Assembly (NCBI GenBank): GCA_027014065.1
Contig: JALWEL010000078.1
Coordinates: 1-12,959 of the forward strand
DNA: 12,959 bases
DNA from: DHVE2 group archaeon
Lineage (GTDB): Archaea > Thermoplasmatota > Thermoplasmata > Thermoplasmatales > Aciduliprofundaceae
Reading direction: 5' to 3'
The notes under the pieces are model-generated. The model made no database searches. It was not told the DNA's origin and was given only the letters and a program-made list of their open reading frames with translations. The position numbers were made by a program, and so were the translations under genes. This document shows, piece after piece, positions 6,033 to 12,210 of the stretch (position 1 is its first letter; each line of letters starts with the position of its first letter).

Positions 6033-6488
6033 ATGCCGTACAGCATAAAGGTTGAAGGAGATAAATATGCGAAGGCCTTCGGGAGAAATCTTCCAATCTC
6101 CCTGAAGGATTCCGTGAACCTTTGCCGCGCTCTGAAGGGAATGCGCCTCGAGGACGCGAAGGATTACTTAGAGGACGTGATAAAAAAGAAGAGAGCGGTT
6201 CCTTATTTTAGGTATCTGGATTCGGTGTCCCACAGGAAAGGAATGGGTCCAGGGAAATACCCGGTGAAAGAAGCGAAGCACATACTCAAAGTTCTAGAGA
6301 ACGCGGAAGCGAATGCGGAGGATAAAGAGTTAGACACGGATAATGTTTACATAATGCACATAGCCGCCCACAAGGGTGAGGTGTACAAGAGATACATGCC
6401 CAGAGCGCAGGGAAGATCCACAGAGATAAGAAGGGATATGGTTCACATCGAAGTGATTCTGGAGGAGAGAGAGGAGAAGGAGGAATGA
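6033..6488 (+). CDS. rpl22: Large subunit ribosomal protein uL22
   Basis: Lines the exit tunnel with uL4. The 151 residues match archaeal uL22, longer than the bacterial protein. N-terminal half: LPISLKDSVNLCRALKGMRL, matching the family's conserved helix. C-terminal beta-hairpin region: AHKGEVYKRYMPRAQGRSTE, the tunnel-reaching loop, then RRDMVHIEVILEE. The last residues are acidic (EEREEKEE), and their purine-rich codons contain the GAGGAGA and GGAGG used as ribosome binding sites for uS3. TGAGGTGA joins the uS19 stop to this gene's Shine-Dalgarno, 4 bases before ATG 6033. Confidence 0.97.
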   Translation: MPYSIKVEGDKYAKAFGRNLPISLKDSVNLCRALKGMRLEDAKDYLEDVIKKKRAVPYFRYLDSVSHRKGMGPGKYPVKEAKHILKVLENAEANAEDKELDTDNVYIMHIAAHKGEVYKRYMPRAQGRSTEIRRDMVHIEVILEEREEKEE

Positions 6489-6490
6489 GC

Positions 6491-7327
6491 ATGGATGAGA
6501 GAAAATTTGTCAAGGAAAACCTCAATCGTATGCTGATAAAAGAATTTGTTATGAAAGAGGTAAGGAGTGCAGGATTCGGTGGTATGGAGATTCAGAGAAC
6601 TCCTCTCGGGACGCGCATAATTCTCGAAGTGGAGCGCCCGGGCCTCGTGATTGGAAGAAAAGGCTCGAAGATAAAGGAATTGACGGATGTTCTTCAATCG
6701 AGATTCGGTGTGGAAAATCCAATGATTGAGGTAAAAGAGAGTGAGAATCCCTATTTGAACGCTCAAATCATGGCTGAGAAGTTAGCTTCAGCTTTGGAAC
6801 GCGGCTGGCACTTCAGGCGCGCCGGGCATTCCACGCTCAGAAGAATTATGGAAAACGGAGCCAAGGGTGCCCAAATCATAATCTCTGGAAAATTGACAGG
6901 GGATAGATCGAGGACTGAAAAATTCACCAAGGGCACCGTGAAATACTGCGGTCATACGGCGGAGATGGTCCGCGTTGGTTACGCCACCGCGAAGACCAAG
7001 CCGGGTATAATTGGTGTAACGGTGAAAATCATGCCTCCCGAAATCAAGCTTCCCGATGAGATAAACATCCTCGGGCCCAAACCAAAGGAAGAGGAAAAGG
7101 AAGAAAAAGAGGAAAAAGGGGAAGTGAAAGAGGAAGCGAAGGAGGAAAAGAGAGAAGAGAAGAAGGAAGAAAAGAAACTCGAGAAAGAGGAGAAGAAGCC
7201 CGAGGCAAAGGAAAAAAATGAAAAGAAAGAGCAGAAGAAAGAAGAGGTGAAGAAGGATGCCGAAGGAACTGAAGGCAAAGCAGATAAGGGAAATGAGTCA
7301 CGAGGAAAGGATGAAGAAGCTCAGTGA
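6491..7327 (+). CDS. rps3: Small subunit ribosomal protein uS3 with long Lys/Glu tail
   Basis: Forms part of the mRNA entry channel of the small subunit. The N-terminal KH domain has its GxxG loop in VIGRKGSKI (GRKG about 55-58). The C-terminal domain includes HFRRAGHSTLRRIMENGAKG and GKLTGDRSRTEK, typical of archaeal uS3. After GVTVKIMPPEIKLPDEINILGP comes an extra tail of about 82 residues (7079-7324) made mostly of Lys and Glu, probably a charged helix or disordered. I prefer ATG 6491 (MDERKFVKEN, 278 residues), placed 7 bases after GGAGG. ATG 6485, two codons earlier and overlapping the uL22 stop, is the alternative. The tail reads through the uL29 Shine-Dalgarno and overlaps uL29 by 71 bases in another frame. 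The same Lys/Glu character runs on to the overlap, so an indel is unlikely. Confidence 0.95.
   Translation: MDERKFVKENLNRMLIKEFVMKEVRSAGFGGMEIQRTPLGTRIILEVERPGLVIGRKGSKIKELTDVLQSRFGVENPMIEVKESENPYLNAQIMAEKLASALERGWHFRRAGHSTLRRIMENGAKGAQIIISGKLTGDRSRTEKFTKGTVKYCGHTAEMVRVGYATAKTKPGIIGVTVKIMPPEIKLPDEINILGPKPKEEEKEEKEEKGEVKEEAKEEKREEKKEEKKLEKEEKKPEAKEKNEKKEQKKEEVKKDAEGTEGKADKGNESRGKDEEAQ
7244..7250 (+). promoter_or_regulatory. Shine-Dalgarno of uL29 inside the uS3 tail
   Basis: GAGGTGA with 6 bases to ATG 7257. It decides the uL29 start and shows that uL29 initiates inside uS3. In the uS3 frame these bases are read as GAG-GTG-A (Glu-Val), so the TGA that ends the upstream gene at some other junctions is out of frame here. 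Confidence 0.8.
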
Positions 7328-7463
7328 CCTGCGAGAAGAGCTCATGCACGAGATGGGCGTCAGCGCCATGGGCGGCGCGCCGGTGAGCCCTGGTAAGATA
7401 AGGAGCCTGAAAAGGCAGATTGCAAGGCTGCTCACCGTGATGAACGAAGAAGGTGCAGAATGA
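7257..7463 (+). CDS. rpl29: Large subunit ribosomal protein uL29
   Basis: A small two-helix protein beside uL23 at the tunnel exit. The 68 residues are the normal archaeal size: KAKQIREMSHEERMKKLSDL is the typical first helix, then a loop with Gly/Ala (MGGAPVSPGKIR), then the second helix ending in ARLLTVMNEE, as expected for archaeal uL29. The start at 7257 is fixed by GAGGTGA 6 bases upstream, although this lies 71 bases inside uS3. A later ATG (7293) would remove the conserved first part. The stop overlaps the start region of rnp1 (AATGATG). Confidence 0.95.
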   Translation: MPKELKAKQIREMSHEERMKKLSDLREELMHEMGVSAMGGAPVSPGKIRSLKRQIARLLTVMNEEGAE

Positions 7464-7744
7464 TGAATTTCAGATATCTGGAGGCACATGAACTAATCGG
7501 ACTCAAATGCGAGGTTGTTGATTCGAGTAATTATTTGCAGGTAGGCATCGAGGGAATAGTTATTGATGAAACGAAAAACATGCTCGTAATAAAAACTCAA
7601 AATGGGAGAAAGATGATACAGAAAAGGGGAGCAAAGTTCATGTTCAAAGAGGGTGAAAAATCCAAGATAATAATTGGCGATAAAATAAATTACAGACCGC
7701 ATGAAAGGACCAAGAAGGTAATATGGAGGCGAAGAAAATGGTGA
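7463..7744 (+). CDS. rnp1: RNase P protein component 1 (Rpp29/Pop4 family)
   Basis: One of the archaeal RNase P proteins, which with the catalytic RNA removes the 5' leader of pre-tRNAs; it pairs with Rpp21. The protein is 93 residues: HELIGLKCEVVDSSN, then GIEGIVIDETKNMLVI and KRGAKFMF, the Sm-like barrel typical of the family, ending IIIGDKINYRPHERTKK. Its place between uL29 and uS17 is conserved in archaea. Two ATGs (7460 and 7463) follow each other; the spacing from AAGGTG favours 7463, which overlaps the uL29 stop by one base. The basic C terminus (KKVIWRRRKW) overlaps the uS17 start. Confidence 0.93.
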   Translation: MNFRYLEAHELIGLKCEVVDSSNYLQVGIEGIVIDETKNMLVIKTQNGRKMIQKRGAKFMFKEGEKSKIIIGDKINYRPHERTKKVIWRRRKW

Positions 7745-8058
7745 GAGATATAGGAATCGATGCGAAACCGCCGGAGAAGGAATGCGAGGATCCAAATTGT
7801 CCGTGGCATGGTAATTTGAAGGTGCGCGGGCAGATTATGGAAGGTGTAGTGGTTTCCGATAAGATGGATAAGACCATAGTAGTGGAGAGGGAGTATTTGA
7901 GGTACAATAAGAAGTACGAGAGGTACGAGAAAAAAAGGTCGAGGTACCATGTTCACAATCCTCCGTGCATAGATGCGAAGGTTGGTGATCATGTTCGATT
8001 TATGGAATGCAGGCCTCTGGCCAAAAGCGTCAGTTTCGTTGTGGTTGAGAAGAGGTGA
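7738..8058 (+). CDS. rps17: Small subunit ribosomal protein uS17
   Basis: Binds 16S rRNA in the small subunit body. I choose ATG 7738 (MVRDIGIDAKPP, 106 residues). Archaeal uS17 begins with this sequence, and GAGGCGA lies 5 bases upstream. The frame could open at 7723, but that ATG lacks a suitably spaced site. CEDPNCPWHGNL at about 16-27 is the archaeal signature; the OB-fold follows with GVVVSDKMDKTIVVERE, and VGDHVRF near the end. The start overlaps the rnp1 end by 7 bases. Its stop TGA is the end of the GAGGTGA of uL14. Confidence 0.95.
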   Translation: MVRDIGIDAKPPEKECEDPNCPWHGNLKVRGQIMEGVVVSDKMDKTIVVEREYLRYNKKYERYEKKRSRYHVHNPPCIDAKVGDHVRFMECRPLAKSVSFVVVEKR

Positions 8059-8063
8059 ATGAG

Positions 8064-8462
8064 ATGAAGGGAATTGCAGGTAATCAGAGTCGCGGACTTC
8101 CAACGGGCGCCCAATTGATATGTGCGGACAACACGGGTGCTAAGGTAGTGGAGATTATTCAGGTTCTGAATTTTCACACCACCGCTAGGCAGTACCCCAC
8201 GGCGGGCGTTGGAGACATGGTCATAGTTAGCGTTAAGAAGGGTTCCCCTGACATGAGGAAGAAGGTGTTTCCGGCTGTGATCATAAGGCAGAAGATGCCA
8301 TTTAAAAGGGCAGATGGGACAGTTGTTCAATTCGAAGACAACGCATGCGTGATAACCACGAAGACCGGCGAGACGAAGGGAAGCGAGATAAAGGGTCCGG
8401 TGGCAAGGGAAGCCACGGAGAGATGGCCCAGAGTAGCTGCAATTTCCAGCATAATTGTGTGA
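8064..8462 (+). CDS. rpl14: Large subunit ribosomal protein uL14
   Basis: Sits at the subunit interface and forms bridges to 16S rRNA. 132 residues with the classical archaeal sequence: RGLPTGAQLICADNTGAKVV near the N terminus, GVGDMVIVSVKKG, KVFPAVIIRQKMPFKRADG, and the C-terminal GPVAREATERWPRVAAISS. The start is ATG 8064 (MKGIAGNQ), 5 bases after GAGGTGA (8052-8058). An in-frame GTG at 8055 lies inside that Shine-Dalgarno and is not a credible start. The stop at 8460-8462 runs directly into the uL24 Shine-Dalgarno. Confidence 0.97.
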   Translation: MKGIAGNQSRGLPTGAQLICADNTGAKVVEIIQVLNFHTTARQYPTAGVGDMVIVSVKKGSPDMRKKVFPAVIIRQKMPFKRADGTVVQFEDNACVITTKTGETKGSEIKGPVAREATERWPRVAAISSIIV

Positions 8463-8472
8463 GGTGATGGTT

Positions 8473-8988
8473 ATGGTTTCACATCAGCCAAGGAAGCAAA
8501 GAAAAATGATTTACGAGGCTCCGAAGCACAGGAGACAGAAGATGATGAAGGCGCATCTTTCGCAGAATCTTTACGAGAAATATGGGATGAGAAATTTGGT
8601 CGTGAGGAAGGGAGATGTCGTCCGTGTTATGCGCGGCAAATTTAAGGGGCATGAAGGAAAGGTCGTTGAAGTGAATCTCAAGAACATGAAGATTGCTGTC
8701 GAGGGGGTCACTATTAGAAGGACGGATAACAAGAGCGTTCAATTTTGGCTTGATCCGTCCAACGTGGAAATAATCAAGCTGGAGCTCAGCGACCCTAAGA
8801 GAAAGGAAAAAATATACTCCATTGCTGAAGAAAGAAGGGGAAGCATAGTGGAGGAGGAAGAGGAAATCGAAGAGAACGAGGAAGAAAGCGAAGAGGAAGA
8901 GAGCGAGGAGAGTGAGGAGGAAGAAGAGAAAGAAGAAGAAAATGAAACGGAAGAAGAGAATGAAGAAGAGGTGAGCGATAATGAGTAA
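8473..8988 (+). CDS. rpl24: Large subunit ribosomal protein uL24 with acidic C-terminal tail
   Basis: An assembly initiator of the large subunit, near the tunnel exit. ATG 8473 (MVSHQPRKQRK, 171 residues) follows GAGGTGA by 5 bases; ATG 8467 overlaps that site and TTG 8455 lies before it. The N-terminal part KHRRQKMMKAHLSQNLYEKY is archaeal, then the KOW motif RKGDVVRVMRGKFKGHEGKV. The usual archaeal protein is about 120 residues. Here 45 residues (8851-8985) are added, 32 of them Glu, the rest mostly Ser and Asn with one Lys. The tail's GAG-GTG-AGC codons carry the GAGGTGA (8968-8974) of eS4, and the two genes overlap by 8 bases. Confidence 0.95.
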   Translation: MVSHQPRKQRKMIYEAPKHRRQKMMKAHLSQNLYEKYGMRNLVVRKGDVVRVMRGKFKGHEGKVVEVNLKNMKIAVEGVTIRRTDNKSVQFWLDPSNVEIIKLELSDPKRKEKIYSIAEERRGSIVEEEEEIEENEEESEEEESEESEEEEEKEEENETEEENEEEVSDNE

Positions 8989-9685
8989 CCACATAAAGCG
9001 CCTTGCAGCTCCGAAGATGTGGAAAATACCGAGGAAAGAATACCCATTCGTTATTAAACCATCTCCGGGGCCCCATGCGGCTGAGCAATCGTTGCCCCTG
9101 TTAATCGTTCTCAGGGATATATTGAACGTTGCGGACAACAGAAGAGAAGCTAAAAAAATAGTTGCATCGAGGGCAGTTAAAATTGACGGAAGAGTCGTAA
9201 CCGACCTCAAGTTTCCGGTTGGATTCATGGATGTAATATCTTTGGGTGGAAAGAATTATCGTGTCATGTACGATGTTCGCGGTAATCTGAGGGTTCTCGA
9301 AATCCCAGAGGACCACGCGGAGTGGAAGCTCGTGAGGATTGAGAACAAAACTGCGGTAAAGGGCGGAAAAATCGCGTTGAATCTCCACGACGGAAGGAAC
9401 ATTTTACTCGATAAAAACCAGTACAAGACGGGGGATGTGCTAAAGATAAAACTCCCGAGCCAAGAAATAATCGGACATTATCCCTTAAAAGAGGGAAGTG
9501 TAGCCATGATCATAAGCGGCTCACATCGCGGTCAGGTTGCTCACATAAAAGAATATCGCGTTACCAAGAGCGCATCGGATAACATAGTGGAATTCGAAGA
9601 AGGATTCGAAACGATAAAGAGGAATGTGTTCGTGGTGGGCGTGGGCAAGCCCGAAGTGACTATACCTGAGGTGAGTGCCCTATGA
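8981..9685 (+). CDS. rps4e: Small subunit ribosomal protein eS4
   Basis: A small-subunit protein found in archaea and eukaryotes but not bacteria, so it helps fix the domain of life. 234 residues: HIKRLAAPKMWKIPRKEYPF and SPGPHAAEQSLPL at the N terminus are the family signature, then an S4-type RNA-binding segment (REAKKIVASRAVKIDGRVVT), a central domain, and a KOW region (EGSVAMIISGSHRGQVAHI). ATG 8981 lies 6 bases after GAGGTGA and overlaps the uL24 end by 8 bases. Its stop overlaps the uL5 start (ATGA). Confidence 0.97.
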   Translation: MSNHIKRLAAPKMWKIPRKEYPFVIKPSPGPHAAEQSLPLLIVLRDILNVADNRREAKKIVASRAVKIDGRVVTDLKFPVGFMDVISLGGKNYRVMYDVRGNLRVLEIPEDHAEWKLVRIENKTAVKGGKIALNLHDGRNILLDKNQYKTGDVLKIKLPSQEIIGHYPLKEGSVAMIISGSHRGQVAHIKEYRVTKSASDNIVEFEEGFETIKRNVFVVGVGKPEVTIPEVSAL

Positions 9686-10215
9686 AGGAAGAGAAGATGA
9701 ATAATCCCATGAGAAAGATTCAGATAGACAAAGTGGTGGTGAACATAGGCGTCGGTGAGGCTGGAGAAAAATTAAGAAGAGCGGAAAAGGTCATAGATAT
9801 TCTCACCGGAGCGAAGCCCGTCCACCTGAAATCCAAGAAGACAATTAGGGATTTCAACATTCGAAAGGGTTTGCCTATCGGGATTAAAGTCACTCTCAGG
9901 GGTAAAAAGGCTGAGGAATTTCTGAAGAAGGCGCTTTGGGTTCGCGATTACAAGGTTCCCAATTACTCTTTCGATGCGCAGGGCAATCTAAATTTCGGTA
10001 TTTCCGATTACACTGAGTTTGAAGGGGTTAAATACGACCCAGAGATAGGTATATTCGGTATGGACATAAGTGTGGTGTTCAAGCGCCCCGGCTACAGGGT
10101 GTCTAGAAGAAGGATAAAGAGAGCCAAGGTGCCCATGAGGCACAGAGTGCAGAGGGAAGAGGCCATGCAGTACATGCGTGAGAACTTTAACCTCAACATA
10201 CTGGAGGTGGAATAA
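9682..10215 (+). CDS. rpl5: Large subunit ribosomal protein uL5
   Basis: Binds 5S rRNA and contacts the P-site tRNA in the central protuberance. 177 residues: MRKIQIDKVVVNIGVGEAGE (10-29), then KKTIRDFNIRKGLPIGIKVT, the conserved region of the family, and GISDYTEF with the IFGMDISVVFKRPGYRVSRR segment toward the end. ATG 9682 overlaps the eS4 stop by 4 bases and stands 7 bases after GAGGTGA (9668-9674). A later ATG (9697) is possible but lacks a comparable site. The stop TAA shares its last A with the uS14 start. Confidence 0.97.
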   Translation: MKEEKMNNPMRKIQIDKVVVNIGVGEAGEKLRRAEKVIDILTGAKPVHLKSKKTIRDFNIRKGLPIGIKVTLRGKKAEEFLKKALWVRDYKVPNYSFDAQGNLNFGISDYTEFEGVKYDPEIGIFGMDISVVFKRPGYRVSRRRIKRAKVPMRHRVQREEAMQYMRENFNLNILEVE

Positions 10216-10376
10216 TGGTGCGAGTGGTTCTCAGGCCAAAGAAGAAGTTTGGCAGAAGCGAAGGATGCGTGAGGTGTGGTAGGAAGAGAGGAATCATAAG
10301 GAGATACGGACTCAGGCTCTGCAGGCAATGCTTCCGAGAGGTTGCCTACGAGTTAGGATTCAGAAAATATTCGTGA
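10215..10376 (+). CDS. rps14: Small subunit ribosomal protein uS14, zinc-ribbon form
   Basis: A short head protein, 53 residues, easily missed by length cut-offs. Translation from ATG 10215 gives MVRVVLRPKKKFGRSEGCVR and on to ELGFRKYS. Two CxxC pairs (C18/C21 and C36/C39, in CVRC and CRQC) form the zinc ribbon typical of archaeal and zinc-type uS14. GAGGTGG (10204-10210) lies 4 bases upstream inside uL5, and the start shares one base with the uL5 stop (TAATG). Position between uL5 and uS8 is the conserved one. The stop at 10374-10376 merges with the uS8 Shine-Dalgarno. Confidence 0.96.
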   Translation: MVRVVLRPKKKFGRSEGCVRCGRKRGIIRRYGLRLCRQCFREVAYELGFRKYS

Positions 10377-10387
10377 GGTGGTAAAAA

Positions 10388-10777
10388 ATGCAGAATGATC
10401 CACTTGGAGATGCTCTTTCGAAGATGAACAACGCCGCCATGGCGGGAAGGAGGGAAATAGAGATAAGGCCCGCTTCGAAACTAATAGGCAGAATACTTAA
10501 GATAATGGAAGAGCACGGTTACGTTGAGGAATTTGAATATGTGGAAGACGGAAGAGGCGGTATATTCAGGGTGAAATTGAGCGCAACTATAAACAAGTGC
10601 GGAGCTATAAAGCCCAGATTCTCTGTGAAGAAGGACCAGATGGAAAAATTCGAATCGAGGTACCTTCCAGCTCAGGACTTCGGAATATTGATAATTACGA
10701 CGAATCGCGGAGTGATGACTCACAGCGAAGCGAAGAAGATGGGTGTGGGTGGAAAGCTTTTAGCGTATGTGTATTGA
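10388..10777 (+). CDS. rps8: Small subunit ribosomal protein uS8
   Basis: Binds helix 21 of 16S rRNA in the platform. 129 residues, normal archaeal length. PLGDALSKMNNAAMAGRREI starts the N-terminal domain; the C-terminal part holds YLPAQDFGILIITTNRGVMT and SEAKKMGVGGKLLAYVY, the family signature. ATG 10388 follows GAGGTGG, which begins in the uS14 stop. uL6 begins 11 bases after the stop. In bacteria S8 represses the spc operon; nothing here shows such a site. Confidence 0.97.
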   Translation: MQNDPLGDALSKMNNAAMAGRREIEIRPASKLIGRILKIMEEHGYVEEFEYVEDGRGGIFRVKLSATINKCGAIKPRFSVKKDQMEKFESRYLPAQDFGILIITTNRGVMTHSEAKKMGVGGKLLAYVY

Positions 10778-10788
10778 GGTGATTGAGA

Positions 10789-11325
10789 ATGCCAGTAGCA
10801 CCTGAAATCAAACATGAAATCGCAATTCCCGATGGAGTTAACGTGACATACGAGAATTTCATCTTGAAGGTGAAGGGCCCCAAAGGCGAGCTTGAGAGGG
10901 AATTCAAACATGATCACGTTGATTTAAATATTGAAGATGGGAAGATAGTGATATACTGCGCGCTTCCAAAGAAGAAAGACTACGCATTAGCTGGCACGTG
11001 GAAAGCGCATGTAAACAATATGTTGAAAGGAGTCACCGAAGGATTCGAGTACCATCTGAAGATTTTGTATGCGCACTTCCCAATGAAGGTTAGCGTGAAG
11101 GGCGATAAGGTGGTAATCGAGAATTTCTTAGGAGAGAGGGCTCCTAGATATGCGAAGATATTCGGAGACGCTAAAGTGGAAATCAAAGGAGATACAGTGG
11201 TGGTTAAGAGTGCAAACAAAGAGCATGCCGGACAGACCGCCGCGAATATTGAAAGGGCTACTAAAATTAAGGATAGAGACCCGCGTGTATTCCAGGACGG
11301 AATATACATAGTTAAAAAGGGGTGA
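10789..11325 (+). CDS. rpl6: Large subunit ribosomal protein uL6
   Basis: Binds near the sarcin-ricin loop and the factor-binding site. 178 residues from ATG 10789 (MPVAPEIKHEIAIPDG), placed 6 bases after GAGGTGA (10776-10782). A TTG two codons upstream is not needed. Two repeated alpha/beta domains are visible: the first with VTYENFILKVKGPKGELERE, the second with KVSVKGDKVVIENFLGER and GDAKVEIKGDTVVVKSANKE. NIERATKIKDRDPRVFQDGI at the end is archaeal type. The stop TGA is the last part of GGGGTGA, the ribosome binding site of eL32. Confidence 0.97.
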   Translation: MPVAPEIKHEIAIPDGVNVTYENFILKVKGPKGELEREFKHDHVDLNIEDGKIVIYCALPKKKDYALAGTWKAHVNNMLKGVTEGFEYHLKILYAHFPMKVSVKGDKVVIENFLGERAPRYAKIFGDAKVEIKGDTVVVKSANKEHAGQTAANIERATKIKDRDPRVFQDGIYIVKKG

Positions 11326-11330
11326 AATAA

Positions 11331-11756
11331 ATGGTAAAAGCAAAGCCAAAACTTACCGATGAGGAAAAGAGGCTCCTGAGGCTCCGCAACGAGATGAATC
11401 GTAGAAGGCCTAAATTTAGAAGGCAGGAATGGTTCCGCTACAAGAGATTGGGCGACTCTTGGAGAAAGCCCAAGGGGAAACATTCCAAGCTGGGAAATCA
11501 CAAGGGATATCGTCCGCCAGTAGTGGATTCAGGATACAGGAATCCAAAAAGGGTGCGCGGTTTGCACCCTTCAGGGTTCAGGGAAGTGTTAGTTCATAAT
11601 CCCGCTGAGGTTGAAAAGGTTAATCCAGAGAGGGAAGCCATAAGAATCGCGAGCAGAGTTGGGATGAAAAAGAGATTGGAGATCGAGAAGAAAGCGAAGG
11701 AATTAGGGATAAGGGTTCTCAATCCGCATCTCACCGAGCAAGGGGGTGAGGAATGA
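11331..11756 (+). CDS. rpl32e: Large subunit ribosomal protein eL32
   Basis: Archaeal/eukaryal large subunit protein without a bacterial counterpart. 141 residues. The core RRRPKFRRQEWFRYKRLGDS (24-43) followed by WRKPKGKHSKLGNHKGYRPP and VRGLHPSGFREVLVHNPAEV is diagnostic. The N-terminal LTDEEKRLLRLRNEM precedes the basic core. ATG 11331 stands 5 bases after GGGGTGA, whose TGA is the uL6 stop. Its own stop lies in AATGATG, overlapping the start region of eL19. Confidence 0.96.
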   Translation: MVKAKPKLTDEEKRLLRLRNEMNRRRPKFRRQEWFRYKRLGDSWRKPKGKHSKLGNHKGYRPPVVDSGYRNPKRVRGLHPSGFREVLVHNPAEVEKVNPEREAIRIASRVGMKKRLEIEKKAKELGIRVLNPHLTEQGGEE

Positions 11757-12208
11757 TGGACGTAAGGTTTCAGAGAAGATTAGCAGCGGATATATTCAAA
11801 TGCGGTGAAGATAGAGTTTGGCTTGATCCGAATGCCCTTGATGAAATAAAAGAAGCGGTGACGCGGGAAGACGTGAAGATGCTCATAAAGAGAGGTCTCA
11901 TAAAGAAGAAGCAGGTGAAGGGGACCTCGAGAGTTAGGGCTAATTATATAAAGAGGCAGAAGGAGAAAGGCCTCAGAAGCGGACACGGATCTAGAAAGGG
12001 TAAGAAGTACGCAAGGTACCCCCGCAAGCAGAGGTGGATGAGGAACATAAGGTCAATAAGGAGAACTCTCAGGGATTTGAGAGACAGCGGCAAGATTGAT
12101 AAGCATACGTATCGCAGGTTCTACATGCTTGCGAAGGGCGGCACGTTCAAAAACAAGAATCATCTCCTCATGCACATGAAGGCAGAGGGTTATATTAAGG
12201 AGGAATGA
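11756..12208 (+). CDS. rpl19e: Large subunit ribosomal protein eL19
   Basis: An archaeal/eukaryal protein with long basic helices, forming a bridge to the small subunit. About 150 residues: VRFQRRLAADIFKCGEDRVW (3-22), then IKRGLIKKKQVKGTSRVRAN, the Gly/Lys-rich turn GLRSGHGSRKGKKYARYPRK and RWMRNIRSIRRTLRDLRDSG, all typical. Two adjacent ATGs exist (11753 and 11756); GGGGTGA ends at 11749, and the 6-base spacing favours 11756, sharing one base with the eL32 stop. The stop at 12206-12208 lies in GGAGGAATGA, which also serves uL18. Confidence 0.96.
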   Translation: MDVRFQRRLAADIFKCGEDRVWLDPNALDEIKEAVTREDVKMLIKRGLIKKKQVKGTSRVRANYIKRQKEKGLRSGHGSRKGKKYARYPRKQRWMRNIRSIRRTLRDLRDSGKIDKHTYRRFYMLAKGGTFKNKNHLLMHMKAEGYIKEE

Positions 12209-12210
12209 AA

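Noticed and set aside
7212..7250. Frameshift or programmed slip at the A7 run in the uS3 tail, ending uS3 at 7250
   Set aside because: After the run, the shifted frame would give an Arg/Lys-rich end, while the annotated frame continues the Lys/Glu pattern; the unshifted reading is simpler. Kept as a check under the overlap finding.
8055..8063. GTG start for uL14 (and similarly TTG starts for uL24 at 8455 and uL6 at 10783)
   Set aside because: These codons lie in or next to the Shine-Dalgarno or upstream gene end, and the downstream ATGs have correct spacing and the conserved N termini.
8479..9228. A 249-residue open frame on the minus strand over uL24 and eS4
   Set aside because: Its Phe/Leu-rich centre is just the reverse complement of the Glu codons of the uL24 tail; no membrane protein is supported.
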